Below are positions 18,093 to 27,438 of a stretch of 64,000 nt of DNA, piece by piece. The notes beneath the pieces are model-generated. The model was given only the letters and a program-made list of their open reading frames with translations, was not told the DNA's origin and ran no database searches. The stretch covers positions 52,400-116,399 of the forward strand of contig NZ_JAFLRF010000011.1 of the NCBI RefSeq assembly GCF_017315705.1, given 5' to 3'. Position 1 is the stretch's first letter. Every line of letters begins with the position of its first letter. The position numbers were made by a program, and so were the translations under genes. Source of the DNA: Trinickia mobilis (GTDB lineage: Bacteria > Pseudomonadota > Gammaproteobacteria > Burkholderiales > Burkholderiaceae).

Positions 18093-19613
18093 ATGAGCGA
18101 GGCAGATCAAAGCGCACGCGTGCGCGAATTGGCCCATTTCATCGGCGGCAGCGCGGTGGCCGGCAAGAGCGGCCGTTTCGGCGACGTGTTCAATCCCGCG
18201 CTCGGTTCCGTTGCCGCGCGCGTGCCGCTGGCGGGCGTCGACGAGGTGGATGCTGCGGTTGCCGCTGCGAAGGGGGCCTTTCCGAAATGGAGCGAGACCG
18301 CGCCGATCAAGCGTGCGCGGGTGATGTTCAAGTTCAAGCAGCTGCTCGACGAGCACCATGAGGAACTTGCTGAACGGGTCACGAAGGAACACGGCAAGGT
18401 GTTCTCCGACGCGATGGGCGAAGTGATGCGCGGCATCGAGATCGTCGAGTTCGCGTGTGGGATTCCGAATCTCCTGAAGACCGATTTCACCGATCAGATC
18501 GGCGGCGGCATCGATAACTGGAATCTGCGGCAGCCGCTCGGCGTCGTGGCCGGCATCACGCCGTTCAACTTCCCGATGATGGTGCCCTGCTGGATGTTTC
18601 CGATCGCGATCGCGTGCGGCAACACGTTTGTGTTGAAGCCGTCGGAGCGCGATCCGTCGGCATCGATTCGCTTGGCCGAGCTGCTGAAGGAAGCGGGCTT
18701 GCCCGACGGCGTGTTCAACGTCGTGCACGGCGACAAGGTGGCGGTCGATGCGCTGCTCCAGCATTCCGATGTCGAAGCGCTGTCGTTCGTCGGCTCGACG
18801 CCGATCGCGCAATACATCCACAACGAAGGCACGAAGCACGGCAAGCGGGTGCAGGCGCTCGGCGGCGCAAAGAACCACCTCGTCGTGATGCCCGATGCGG
18901 ATCTCGACCAGGCCGTCGACGCGCTGATCGGCGCGGCCTACGGCTCGGCGGGCGAGCGGTGCATGGCGATTTCGGTGGCAGTGGCGGTCGGCCATATCGC
19001 CGACGACCTGATCGAGAAACTCACGCCGCGCGTGAAGGCGCTCAAGATCAAGAACGGCATGGAAGCCGATGCCGAAATGGGGCCGCTCGTGACAGGCGCG
19101 CATCGCGCGAAGGTGTCCGGCTATATCGACGCGGGCGTGGCGGCGGGCGCAAAGCTCGTGGTCGACGGCCGCGGCCACAAGGTGCCGGGTCACGAAGAAG
19201 GCTTCTTCCTCGGCGGCACGCTCTTCGACGACGTGAAGACCGACATGACGATCTACCGCGAGGAGATCTTCGGGCCCGTGCTGTGCGTCGTGCGCGTGCC
19301 GGATTTCGCATCGGCGGTCGAACTGATCAACGCGAACGAGTTCGCGAACGGCGTCTCGTGCTTCACGTCCGACGGCGGCATCGCACGCGCATTCTCGCGG
19401 CAGATCCAGATCGGCATGGTCGGCATCAACGTGCCGATTCCGGTGCCGATGGCATGGCATTCGTTCGGCGGCTGGAAGAAGTCGCTCTTCGGCGACCATC
19501 ACGCGTACGGCGAAGAAGGCGTGCGGTTCTACACGCGCTACAAGAGCATCATGCAACGCTGGCCCGACAGCATCGCGAAGGGCGCGGAGTTCACGATGCC
19601 GGTGGCGAAATAA
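18093..19613 (+). CDS. mmsA: CoA-acylating methylmalonate-semialdehyde dehydrogenase
   Basis: An aldehyde dehydrogenase of 506 residues that converts methylmalonate semialdehyde to propionyl-CoA (or malonate semialdehyde to acetyl-CoA) in valine and beta-alanine/inositol breakdown. Motifs: [23 protein letters not shown] near residue 150, [12 protein letters not shown], and the catalytic Cys290 in [11 protein letters not shown]. The MmsA-type [13 protein letters not shown] is also present. The GMC oxidoreductase gene follows after 50 bases; a LysR gene is divergent upstream. The nearby liv transporter fits a branched-chain substrate link, but that is context only. Confidence 0.93.
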   Translation: MSEADQSARVRELAHFIGGSAVAGKSGRFGDVFNPALGSVAARVPLAGVDEVDAAVAAAKGAFPKWSETAPIKRARVMFKFKQLLDEHHEELAERVTKEHGKVFSDAMGEVMRGIEIVEFACGIPNLLKTDFTDQIGGGIDNWNLRQPLGVVAGITPFNFPMMVPCWMFPIAIACGNTFVLKPSERDPSASIRLAELLKEAGLPDGVFNVVHGDKVAVDALLQHSDVEALSFVGSTPIAQYIHNEGTKHGKRVQALGGAKNHLVVMPDADLDQAVDALIGAAYGSAGERCMAISVAVAVGHIADDLIEKLTPRVKALKIKNGMEADAEMGPLVTGAHRAKVSGYIDAGVAAGAKLVVDGRGHKVPGHEEGFFLGGTLFDDVKTDMTIYREEIFGPVLCVVRVPDFASAVELINANEFANGVSCFTSDGGIARAFSRQIQIGMVGINVPIPVPMAWHSFGGWKKSLFGDHHAYGEEGVRFYTRYKSIMQRWPDSIAKGAEFTMPVAK

Positions 19614-19663
19614 GGCGCTCAATTGAACTACCCCCACGCTCACTATCGTTCGCGAGAGGCATC

Positions 19664-21370
19664 ATGAGCCAGGCGCCTACGCTCGAAGGCGAGTTCGACT
19701 ACATCGTGGTCGGCGCGGGCACGGCAGGATGCGTGCTCGCGAATCGCCTCACCGAAGACCCGGATGTCAGCGTGCTGCTGCTCGAAGCGGGCGGCAAGGA
19801 CGACTATCACTGGATTCATATTCCCGTCGGCTATTTGTATTGCATCGGGAATCCGCGCACGGACTGGCTCTACAAGACACAAGCGGAAGCGGGGCTGAAC
19901 GGGCGCGCGCTGGCGTATCCGCGCGGCCGCGTGCTCGGCGGCTCGTCGTCGATCAACGGCATGATCTACATGCGCGGCCAGCGCGAGGACTACGACGAGT
20001 GGGCGCGCATCACAGGCGATTCGTCGTGGAGCTGGGACGCCGTGCTGCCGGTTTTCAAGCGCAGCGAGGACCATCACGGCGGGGCGAATCAGTGGCATGG
20101 CGCGGGCGGTCCGTGGCGCGTCGAGAAGCAGCGTCTGAGGTGGCAGATCCTCGAATCGTTTGCGGAGGCTGCGCAGCAAACGGGCATTCCCGTCACCGAC
20201 GATTTCAATCGCGGCGACAACGCCGGCGTCGGCTACTTCGACGTCAATCAGAGACGCGGCATACGCTGGAACGCGTCGAAGGCGTTCCTGCGTCCGGCTC
20301 TGCAACGCGGCAATCTCACGATCATCACGGGCGCGACGACGCAGCGCCTGGTTTTCGAAGGCAAGCGCTGTGTCGGCGTCGAGTATCGCGGCGGCGTTGC
20401 AGGCGATATCGACTTCGTTGCAAAAGCGCGTTGTGAGGTGCTTTTGAGCGCGGGCGCGGTGAATTCGCCGCAGTTGCTCGAACTCTCCGGCGTCGGCAAC
20501 GGTGAGCGTCTGCAGAAGCTCGGCGTCGGCGTCGTGCAGGATCTGCGCGGCGTCGGCGAAAACCTGCAGGATCACTTGCAGTTGCGCGCGGCGTTTCAAG
20601 TGAACGGCGTGCGCACGCTCAATACCATGGCCGCGCATTGGTGGGGCAAGCTGATGATCGGCGTGCAATACGCGCTAACGCAAAGCGGCCCGATGTCGAT
20701 GTCGCCGTCGCAACTCGGCGCATTTGCGAAGTCCGATCCCGATGATCCGTCAATCACGCGCGCCGATATCGAGTACCACGTGCAGCCGCTTTCGCTCGAT
20801 CGATTCGGCGAGCCGCTGCATCGCTTCAACGCGTTCACCGCGTCCGCTTGCAATTTGCGACCCACGTCGCGCGGCACGATACACATCGATTCGCCCGATC
20901 CGCGCAAGCCGCCTTTGATCGCGCCGAATTATCTGTCGACCGATCGCGATCGTCATGTCGCCGCCAATGCGTTGCGTCTTACGCGGCGCATCGTCGGCTC
21001 GCCTGCGCTGGCACGTTACGCGCCGAAAGAAATCCTGCCCGGATTGCAGTTTCAAACGGAAGAAGAACTCGTCAAGGCCGCGGGCGAGGTCGGCACGACG
21101 ATCTTCCATCCGGTCGGCACATGTCGCATGGGCGCGGTCGACGATCCGGCGGCGGTGGTCGATTCGCGCTTGCGTGTCATCGGATTGGAAGGATTGCGCG
21201 TCGTCGATGCGTCGGTGATGCCGGTCATTACATCGGGCAATACGAATTCGCCGACGCTGATGATCGCCGAGCGAGCCAGCGCCATGATTCGCGAGGATCG
21301 CAATGCGCGCGTGTCAGGCACGCAAGTTCAGACGCCTTCGACGCGGGGCACGAGCGTGTCCGTCGCATGA
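19664..21370 (+). CDS. GMC-family FAD oxidoreductase (choline dehydrogenase-like)
   Basis: Flavoprotein alcohol dehydrogenase of 568 residues. The N-terminal FAD fold is FDYIVVGAGTAGCVLANRL, followed by the GMC signature YPRGRVLGGSSSINGMIYMRG. The C-terminal active-site region is FHPVGTCRMG, and the closing fold is DASVMPVITSGNTNSPTLMIAE. ATG 19664 is the natural start; the frame is open far upstream only as a shadow of mmsA. The substrate is unknown; adjacency to mmsA suggests an alcohol whose aldehyde or semialdehyde feeds that enzyme. Confidence 0.9.
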   Translation: MSQAPTLEGEFDYIVVGAGTAGCVLANRLTEDPDVSVLLLEAGGKDDYHWIHIPVGYLYCIGNPRTDWLYKTQAEAGLNGRALAYPRGRVLGGSSSINGMIYMRGQREDYDEWARITGDSSWSWDAVLPVFKRSEDHHGGANQWHGAGGPWRVEKQRLRWQILESFAEAAQQTGIPVTDDFNRGDNAGVGYFDVNQRRGIRWNASKAFLRPALQRGNLTIITGATTQRLVFEGKRCVGVEYRGGVAGDIDFVAKARCEVLLSAGAVNSPQLLELSGVGNGERLQKLGVGVVQDLRGVGENLQDHLQLRAAFQVNGVRTLNTMAAHWWGKLMIGVQYALTQSGPMSMSPSQLGAFAKSDPDDPSITRADIEYHVQPLSLDRFGEPLHRFNAFTASACNLRPTSRGTIHIDSPDPRKPPLIAPNYLSTDRDRHVAANALRLTRRIVGSPALARYAPKEILPGLQFQTEEELVKAAGEVGTTIFHPVGTCRMGAVDDPAAVVDSRLRVIGLEGLRVVDASVMPVITSGNTNSPTLMIAERASAMIREDRNARVSGTQVQTPSTRGTSVSVA

Positions 21371-21613
21371 CAGCGACGGCGCGTTTGCCTCGTCGTTCAT
21401 AGATAAACCGACCCTAGTGCAAATCCCAATGAATGCGCTGCATCATTGGCGAGACAATGGCGCGGTACCGCGGGGTGCGGTAGGGGCGACCGTCCGTATT
21501 GGTGCACCACGTCATAAAAAGCGGGGGCCCGACCGGCACCTGTCGTAACGCGGGTGCGGCGCGATCGGCGCGCAACCAAGCAGTGCATCGCCTGACTTCG
21601 CACGGAAGGGGAC

Positions 21614-22393
21614 ATGATTCTCGGCGACACGATTCTCGAAACGCGCGGGCTGACCAAAGAATTCAAAGGATTCACCGCTGTCAACGGCGTCAACCTGCGC
21701 GTGCGCCGCGGCTCGATTCATGCTTTGATCGGACCGAACGGCGCGGGCAAGACCACCTGTTTCAATCTGCTCACGAAGTTTTTGAAACCCACGGCGGGCC
21801 AGATTGTGTTCAACGGCGTGGATATCACGGGGGAGCGTCCGGCGCAGATCGCGCGGCGCGGCATCATCCGTTCGTTCCAGATTTCCGCAGTCTTTCCGCA
21901 TATGACGGTATTGCAGAACGTGCGCGTCGCGTTGCAGCGCTCGCTCGGCACCGCCTTTCATTTCTGGAAGAGCGAGCGCTCGCTCCAGGAGCTCGATGAA
22001 GAAGCGCTCGATTTGCTCACGCAAGTCGGCCTGACCGACTTCGCCGATACGCTCACCGTCGAACTGTCATATGGCCGCAAGCGCGCGCTCGAGATCGCGA
22101 CGACGCTCGCGATGGAGCCCGAGCTGATGCTGCTCGACGAGCCCACGCAAGGGATGGGCCACGAAGACGTCGACCGTGTGACGGCCCTCATCAAGAAGGT
22201 GTCGAGCGGCCGCACGATCCTGATGGTCGAGCACAACATGAACGTGATTGCGGGTATCTCCGACACGATCACCGTCCTGCAGCGCGGCGAGGTGCTCGCT
22301 GAAGGCACCTACGCCGAAGTATCGAAGAACGCGCTCGTGATGCAGGCCTACATGGGCAGCGTCGATGCCGCACTGACGGGAACGCACGCATGA
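21614..22393 (+). CDS. livG: Branched-chain-type ABC transporter ATPase, LivG
   Basis: First gene of a five-gene high-affinity uptake operon. It has 259 residues with Walker A GPNGAGKT at 40-47, the Q-loop region RSFQISAVFPHM, the signature VELSYGRKRALEIA and Walker B LMLLDEP. It starts 243 bases after the GMC gene. It overlaps the next gene by four bases (ATGA), so translation is coupled. This group transports branched-chain amino acids, amides, urea or related compounds; the substrate cannot be fixed from the ATPase. Confidence 0.93.
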   Translation: MILGDTILETRGLTKEFKGFTAVNGVNLRVRRGSIHALIGPNGAGKTTCFNLLTKFLKPTAGQIVFNGVDITGERPAQIARRGIIRSFQISAVFPHMTVLQNVRVALQRSLGTAFHFWKSERSLQELDEEALDLLTQVGLTDFADTLTVELSYGRKRALEIATTLAMEPELMLLDEPTQGMGHEDVDRVTALIKKVSSGRTILMVEHNMNVIAGISDTITVLQRGEVLAEGTYAEVSKNALVMQAYMGSVDAALTGTHA

Positions 22394-23145
22394 GCCAGGC
22401 CGAGAGCGAACACATCGAAGTGATCGACGCGACGACTGGCACGCCCGCGCTGACCATCGCCGGCCTGCAGGCCTGGTACGGCGAATCGCACATCCTGCAT
22501 GGCGTCGATTTGACGGTGAACCGCGGCGAAGTCGTCACGCTGCTAGGCCGCAACGGTGCGGGACGTACCACGACATTGCGCGCGATCATGGGGCTCACGG
22601 GACGGCGCACGGGCTCCATCAAGATCGGCGAGCGCGAAACCATCGATCTGCCGACGCACAAGATCGCCCACTGCGGGATCGGCTACTGCCCGGAAGAGCG
22701 GGGGATCTTTTCGAGCTTGTCGTGCGAGGAAAACCTGATCCTGCCGCCGATGGTCGGAGCGAGCAAGGACGCGATGTCGCTCGACGAAATCTACGAGATG
22801 TTCCCGAACCTGAAGGAACGCCGGATGAGCCAGGGCACGCGCCTGTCGGGCGGTGAGCAGCAGATGCTCGCGGTCGCGCGCATTCTGCGCACGGGCGCGA
22901 ACCTGCTCTTTCTGGACGAAATCTCTGAAGGTCTTGCGCCTGTCATCGTGCAGGCGCTGGCACGCATGATCATGATGCTCAAGCAGCGCGGCTATACGGT
23001 CGTGATGGTCGAGCAGAATTTCCGTTTTGCCGCGCCGCTCGCGGACCGCTTCTACGTGATGGAGCACGGCCGCATCGTCGAGCATTTCGGTGCGAGCGAA
23101 CTCGAATGCAAGATGCCCGTGCTGCACGATCTGCTCGGCGTCTGA
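22390..23145 (+). CDS. livF: Branched-chain-type ABC transporter ATPase, LivF, with Walker A Lys-to-Arg
   Basis: Second ATPase of the operon, 251 residues. The signature LSGGEQQ and Walker B LLFLDE are normal. Walker A at residues 53-60 reads GRNGAGRT, so the invariant phosphate-binding lysine is Arg59 (codon CGT). The partner LivG keeps a normal Walker A. Either one site of the heterodimer is weakly active, or this is a stable lineage variant. An N-terminal extension of about 20 residues precedes the ABC domain. Confidence 0.9.
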   Translation: MSQAESEHIEVIDATTGTPALTIAGLQAWYGESHILHGVDLTVNRGEVVTLLGRNGAGRTTTLRAIMGLTGRRTGSIKIGERETIDLPTHKIAHCGIGYCPEERGIFSSLSCEENLILPPMVGASKDAMSLDEIYEMFPNLKERRMSQGTRLSGGEQQMLAVARILRTGANLLFLDEISEGLAPVIVQALARMIMMLKQRGYTVVMVEQNFRFAAPLADRFYVMEHGRIVEHFGASELECKMPVLHDLLGV

Positions 23146-23208
23146 TTGCCCGCATCGCTTCTTAAGCATGACCTCTGGACCACAACGCGAAGAACGAAGG
23201 AGAAAAGA

Positions 23209-24432
23209 ATGAGGAAGAACTTGCTCGCGCGCATTTCCGCGTGCTGTTTTGCGGCTGCCGCAGGCGTGGCATTGACGATCGCGCCGATGCAGCGCGCGGT
23301 TGCCGCCGACGATGCCGTGAAGATCGGCTTCATCACCGATTTGTCGGGGCTGTACGCGGACATCGACGGCCCGGGGGGGCTCGAAGCGATCAAGATGGCG
23401 ATTGCCGATTTCGGCGGCAAGGTGAACGGCAAGCCGATCGAGCTCGTCTATGCAGACCATCAAAACAAGGCCGATATTGCCGCCTCGCGCGCGCGTGAAT
23501 GGTTCGACCGCGACGGTGTCGACCTGCTGATCGGCGGCACGAACTCGGCGACAGGCCTGTCGATGAACCAGGTCGCGGCCGAGAAGCACAAGGTCTACAT
23601 CAGCATCGGCGCCGGCACGGATGCGCTGACCAACGAGCAGTGCACGCCGTACACGATTCACTACGCCTATGACACGACGGCGCTGGCGAAGGGCACCGGT
23701 TCCGCGGTGGTGAAGCAAGGCGGCAAGACGTGGTACTTCCTGACGGCGGACTACGCGTTCGGCAAGTCGCTTGAAAAGGCCACGGCGGACGTCGTGAAGG
23801 CGGACGGCGGCCAGGTGCTCGGCGAAGTGCGGCATCCGCTGTCGGCATCGGATTTCTCGTCGTTCCTGCTGCAAGCGCAAGCGTCGAAGGCGCAAATCCT
23901 GGGCCTCGCGAACGCGGGCGGCGATACGATCAACTCGATCAAGGCTGCGAAGGAATTCGGCATCACGAAGACGATGAAGCTCGCGGCGCTCCTGATGTTC
24001 ATCGACGATATCCACAGCGTCGGCCTCGAAACGGCGCAGGGCCTCGTACTGACGGACAGCTGGTACTGGAACAAGGACGACGCGGCGCGCAAGTGGTCGC
24101 AGCGCTACTTCGACAAGATGAAGAAGATGCCGTCGAGCCTGCAAGCCGGCGACTACTCGGCGACGATGACCTACTTGAAGGCCGTGCAGGCGGTCGGTTC
24201 GACCGATGCGGACAAGGTGATGGCGCAATTGAAGAAGACGAAGATCGACGACTTCTACGCGAAAGGCTATGTCCGTGCGGACGGCAGCATGATTCACGAT
24301 ATGTATCTGATGCAAGTGAAGACGCCCGCCGAATCGAAGATGCCGTGGGACTACTACAAGATCACGGCGACGATCCCGGGCGAGGAGGCTTTCACGACGA
24401 AGGCGGAATCGCGCTGCGCGCTGTGGAAGTAA
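23209..24432 (+). CDS. ABC transporter periplasmic substrate-binding protein (type I fold)
   Basis: Binding protein of the first liv-type operon, 407 residues. It has a signal peptide of about 32 residues ending RAVAA, then VKIGFITDLSGLYADIDGPGG, typical of the Peripla_BP_6 family. The ligand pocket cannot be read directly. The start at 23209 has an excellent ribosome site (GAAGGAG); the frame opens earlier at 23146 but without signal-peptide character. In this subgroup ligands are often amides, urea or aromatic acids rather than leucine. Confidence 0.9.
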   Translation: MRKNLLARISACCFAAAAGVALTIAPMQRAVAADDAVKIGFITDLSGLYADIDGPGGLEAIKMAIADFGGKVNGKPIELVYADHQNKADIAASRAREWFDRDGVDLLIGGTNSATGLSMNQVAAEKHKVYISIGAGTDALTNEQCTPYTIHYAYDTTALAKGTGSAVVKQGGKTWYFLTADYAFGKSLEKATADVVKADGGQVLGEVRHPLSASDFSSFLLQAQASKAQILGLANAGGDTINSIKAAKEFGITKTMKLAALLMFIDDIHSVGLETAQGLVLTDSWYWNKDDAARKWSQRYFDKMKKMPSSLQAGDYSATMTYLKAVQAVGSTDADKVMAQLKKTKIDDFYAKGYVRADGSMIHDMYLMQVKTPAESKMPWDYYKITATIPGEEAFTTKAESRCALWK

Positions 24433-24563
24433 CGGAAGCACGAAGCGCACGGCAAGGCAGGTTCGGTTCATGAGATGCCGAAGGGAGGAGCTGGCGGAAT
24501 CCGCATAGCCGTCGGTGGCGCCTCCCCCGTGCGCCCATCGTTTTCATCTTGACGGCAGGTTCA

Positions 24564-25448
24564 ATGGATATCTTTGGCGTTTCGCTGCCGGCGATGCTGA
24601 GCCAACTGCTGCTCGGGCTCGTCAACGGCTCGTTTTACGCGATTCTGAGCTTAGGCCTCGCGGTCATCTTCGGCTTGCTCAATGTGATCAACTTCGCCCA
24701 CGGCGCGCTGTTCATGCTGGGGGCGATGCTCGCGTGGATGGGGCTCGCGTATTTCAATCTGCCGTATTGGGCAATGCTCGTGCTCGCGCCGATCGTGGTC
24801 GGCATCTTCGGCATGGTCATCGAGCGCTCGATGCTGCGCTGGCTTTACAAGCTCGATCATGTCTACGGCTTGTTGCTGACGTTCGGGCTCACGCTCGTGA
24901 TCGAAGGCGTGTTCCGCTCGATCTACGGCTCGTCCGGCCAGCCGTACGACGTGCCCGATGCGCTCGCCGGCGCGACCAATCTCGGCTTCATGTATCTGCC
25001 GAACTATCGCGCTTGGGTGGTCGTCGCGTCGCTCGTCGTCTGCTTCATCACGTGGTTCGTGATCGAGAAGACGCGGCTCGGCTCGTATTTGCGTGCGGGC
25101 ACGGAGAACCCGAAGCTTGTCGAAGCGTTCGGCGTCAACGTGCCGCTGATGGTCACGCTCACCTACGGCTTCGGCGTCGCGCTCGCGGCGTTCGCGGGCG
25201 TGCTCGCGGCGCCCGTCATCCAGGTATCGCCGCTGATGGGGCAATCGATGATCATCACCGTGTTCGCGGTGGTCGTGATCGGCGGCATGGGCTCGATCAT
25301 GGGCTCGATCGTGACGGGGCTCCTGCTTGGGGTCATCGAAGGGTTCACGCGCGTGTTCTATCCGGAGGCGTCGGCCACCGTCGTCTTCGTCATCATGGCG
25401 CTCGTGTTGCTGGTGCGTCCCGCGGGTCTCTTCGGCAAGGAAAGATGA
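24564..25448 (+). CDS. livH: Branched-chain-type ABC transporter permease, LivH
   Basis: Inner-membrane permease of 294 residues with about eight hydrophobic segments. Family hallmarks are NGSFYAILSLGLAVIFGLLNVINFAHGA near the N-terminus and AVVVIGGMGSIMGSI in the second half. ATG 24564 is chosen over an in-frame TTG at 24549. Its stop overlaps the livM start (ATGATGA), so the two permease subunits are translationally coupled. Confidence 0.92.
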   Translation: MDIFGVSLPAMLSQLLLGLVNGSFYAILSLGLAVIFGLLNVINFAHGALFMLGAMLAWMGLAYFNLPYWAMLVLAPIVVGIFGMVIERSMLRWLYKLDHVYGLLLTFGLTLVIEGVFRSIYGSSGQPYDVPDALAGATNLGFMYLPNYRAWVVVASLVVCFITWFVIEKTRLGSYLRAGTENPKLVEAFGVNVPLMVTLTYGFGVALAAFAGVLAAPVIQVSPLMGQSMIITVFAVVVIGGMGSIMGSIVTGLLLGVIEGFTRVFYPEASATVVFVIMALVLLVRPAGLFGKER

Positions 25449-26419
25449 TGCAGAGAAAAGCGCTCTATGGCCTGTTGCTGATCGGCCTGATTGCCGCGCC
25501 TTGGCTCGGCGCGTACCCGGTGTTCGTGATGAAGGTGCTGTGCTTCGCGCTCTTCGCGGCGGCGTTCAACTTGCTGATCGGCTATACGGGGCTGCTGTCG
25601 TTCGGCCACGCAATGTTTCTGTCGACGGCGGGCTATGTCGCCGGCTACGCGATTCAATCGATGTCGCTTTCGCCGGAGCTGGGCGTGATCGCCGGCACGG
25701 CGGCGGCGACGCTGCTCGGCTTGATCGTCGGCTTGTTTGCGATTCGACGGCAAGGCATCTACTTCGCGATGGTGACGCTCGCGCTCGCGCAGATGGTCTA
25801 CTTCGTCTATCTGCAGGCGCCGTTCACGCACGGCGAGGATGGCTTGCAAGGCGTGCCTCGCGGCAAGCTCTTCGGCTTCCTGGATTTGTCGTCGGATCTT
25901 GCGCTGTACTACGTCCTGCTGGTTTTGATGGTGCTGGCGTTCCTGCTGATCGTGCGCGTCGTGCATTCGCCGTTCGGGCAAGTGCTCACGGCGATCAAGG
26001 AGAACGAGCCGCGCGCCACTTCGCTCGGCTACGACACCGATCGCTTCAAGCTGCTCGCGTTCGTGCTGTCGGCGGGGATCGCGGGATTGGCCGGTGCGCT
26101 CAAAGTGCTCGTGCTCGGCTTCGAAACGCTCGGCGATGCGTACTGGACGATGTCGGGCCTCGTCATCCTGATGACGCTCGTGGGCGGCATGGGCACGCTG
26201 TTCGGCCCGCTGCTGGGAGCCGCGCTGATCGTATCGCTTGAAGACCGCATGGGCGATATCGGCACAGCGCTCGCGTCGTGGACCGGCGCCAACTGGTTCA
26301 ACTCGCTTGGCGAATCGACGACGATCGTCGTGGGCCTGATCTTTATCGCCTGCGTGCTGGCGTTTCGGCGCGGCATCGTTGGCGAGATCGTCGCGCGCGT
26401 CCGGCTTTTGCGTGCGTGA
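25445..26419 (+). CDS. livM: Branched-chain-type ABC transporter permease, LivM
   Basis: Second permease of the first operon, 324 residues with eight to ten membrane segments. LLIGYTGLLSFGHAMFLSTAGYVAGY and the EAA-like loop region AIKENEPRATSLGYDTDRFKL are typical. Two adjacent ATG codons (25445 and 25448) overlap the livH stop. It is the last gene of the operon; a non-coding kilobase follows. Confidence 0.92.
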   Translation: MMQRKALYGLLLIGLIAAPWLGAYPVFVMKVLCFALFAAAFNLLIGYTGLLSFGHAMFLSTAGYVAGYAIQSMSLSPELGVIAGTAAATLLGLIVGLFAIRRQGIYFAMVTLALAQMVYFVYLQAPFTHGEDGLQGVPRGKLFGFLDLSSDLALYYVLLVLMVLAFLLIVRVVHSPFGQVLTAIKENEPRATSLGYDTDRFKLLAFVLSAGIAGLAGALKVLVLGFETLGDAYWTMSGLVILMTLVGGMGTLFGPLLGAALIVSLEDRMGDIGTALASWTGANWFNSLGESTTIVVGLIFIACVLAFRRGIVGEIVARVRLLRA

Positions 26420-26933
26420 CGGCGCTCGCGGAGCCGAGTGCGGATATAGTTTGGAGTCCAATGCAAATCGCTGCGTCGAAAAACGCCTTAACGTGCGGTA
26501 TTTCGCACCGTATAGCGCCCCAACGGAGTGCAATCTTGCACCACTAGGGTAAATGCTAGGTTGTCTCGCGGGGCAGGGTTGTTTAATCTCCTTCCTAGTT
26601 CTGATGCACCCGAATTTGCAGGTGGAGAACGAGGAGACAAGCGAGGCACTCAGTGCCCGGACGAAAGCGCTGTTGGATAGGATCCAACAGCGCTTTTACT
26701 TTATGGCTTCCGTTACTGCACTTTCGCTGTTTCTTGTTTTTTGCGTGCCGTTCGTCGCGCGCTTCTTTCCCAGCTTCCGTCTCACTTCACGTCCTTAAGA
26801 ATCGTCTGATTCTTAGCGCGTTTCCTGGCTGCGCTTCGCTCGCGTCCCTTACACTCGCCGTCTTTCGATGTCGCGCCGCGCTATGCGGTCGCGTTTCAAT
26901 CGTCAAATTCAAGCGAATAATCGATGTGGCGCC
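26420..26933. other. Non-coding gap after the first liv operon
   Basis: With the features below this makes a 1,019-base gap. This first part contains no convincing gene: a short frame at 26604-26798 runs through a strong hairpin and has no coding signs. A strong inverted repeat is at 26664-26697. Confidence 0.55.
26664..26697 (+). terminator. Long perfect hairpin, probable terminator
   Basis: Fifteen-base perfect arms (AAAGCGCTGTTGGAT and its complement) with an AGG loop are followed by TTTT. It lies 245 bases after livM. It is nearly symmetric, so it may act on both strands. Confidence 0.65.
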
Positions 26934-27121
26934 GGGCTGCTTTTGCAACACGCGATTCCTCTCGCACTGAAAGCGGGGCAGCCGGGCGCGAAGGCGATTC
27001 GCGACGCGTTGCGTGCCGCGCTCGAAAACGCCAAGGACATGCCCGCTTAACACGGCGTCTTCAACATGAGCGCGACGGATCACGCGGGGCTCGACCAGCG
27101 CGCCCGCGTGATGGTGCAGAT
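26934..27121 (+). pseudogene. Decayed 3' end of a liv substrate-binding gene
   Basis: The frame reads LLLQHAIPLALKAGQPG, AIRDALRAALENAKDMP, a TAA stop at about 27048, then HGVFNMSATDHAGLDQRARVMVQIT. This aligns end to end with the C-terminal 60 residues of the intact gene at 27439-28599 (MLQRAIPEALKKGEPG, ALRSALENVKDLP, HGVMNTTPANHNGLDERARVMVQVV). An in-frame stop and the loss of everything upstream make it a relic of a duplicate copy. Confidence 0.85.
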
Positions 27122-27141
27122 CACTTACTCGGGTCGACGGC

Positions 27142-27286
27142 GTTGCATGGGACCAGAGTAAGCGCTAAAGCGCCAACTCTGATCGACAGCGGTGCATGGG
27201 ACCAGAGTAAGCGCTAAAGCGCCAACTCTGATCGACAGCGGTGCATGGGATCAGAGTAAGCGCTAAAGCGCTAACTCTGATCGACA
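27142..27286. repeat. Three tandem 49-bp hairpin repeats
   Basis: Three near-identical units start at about 27142, 27191 and 27240 (period 49). Each contains GCATGGGA(C/T)CAGAGT, AAGCGCTAAAGCG and AACTCTGATCGACA. Each unit folds on itself around AGCGCT-AA-AGCGC(T/C). Single relatives lie at 45567-45613 and 46099-46132. Confidence 0.85.
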
Positions 27287-27290
27287 CAAG

Positions 27291-27320
27291 AAGGCGCGTG
27301 CTGTCGGACGTGCCTTTTTT
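27291..27320 (+). terminator. Terminator of the decayed binding-protein gene
   Basis: AAGGCGCGT pairs with ACGTGCCTT (one mismatch), followed by TTTTTT. It sits just after the tandem hairpins and 120 bases upstream of the next intact binding-protein gene. Confidence 0.7.
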
Positions 27321-27438
27321 ATTCGTGTTGCGCGGGAAAACCATGCTTGGCACGTCGTGGCGCGATAACTAGATTCGAGTGTTCGGCCTTGTTGCCGGCA
27401 ACGAAAACACGCTTCTTGAATGCGTTTGGAGACGATCG

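Noticed and set aside
18614..19663. N-terminal extension of the GMC oxidoreductase to about 918 residues
   Set aside because: The extension overlaps mmsA in another frame and is Arg-rich. The family N-terminus (FAD motif) begins just after ATG 19664.
21490..21540. NtrC-type site upstream of the first liv operon (GGTGCACC near 21500)
   Set aside because: Only one short palindrome, no second half-site at the right spacing and no sigma-54 promoter (TGGC-N8-TTGC) found by eye.
26604..26798. Short frame with a hydrophobic C-terminus
   Set aside because: A 15-base perfect hairpin with a T-run runs through its middle, there is no coding context, and I recognise no relatives.
27142..27286. CRISPR-like tandem repeats
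   Set aside because: Units are directly adjacent with no unique spacers, there are no cas genes, and the units are imperfect hairpins.
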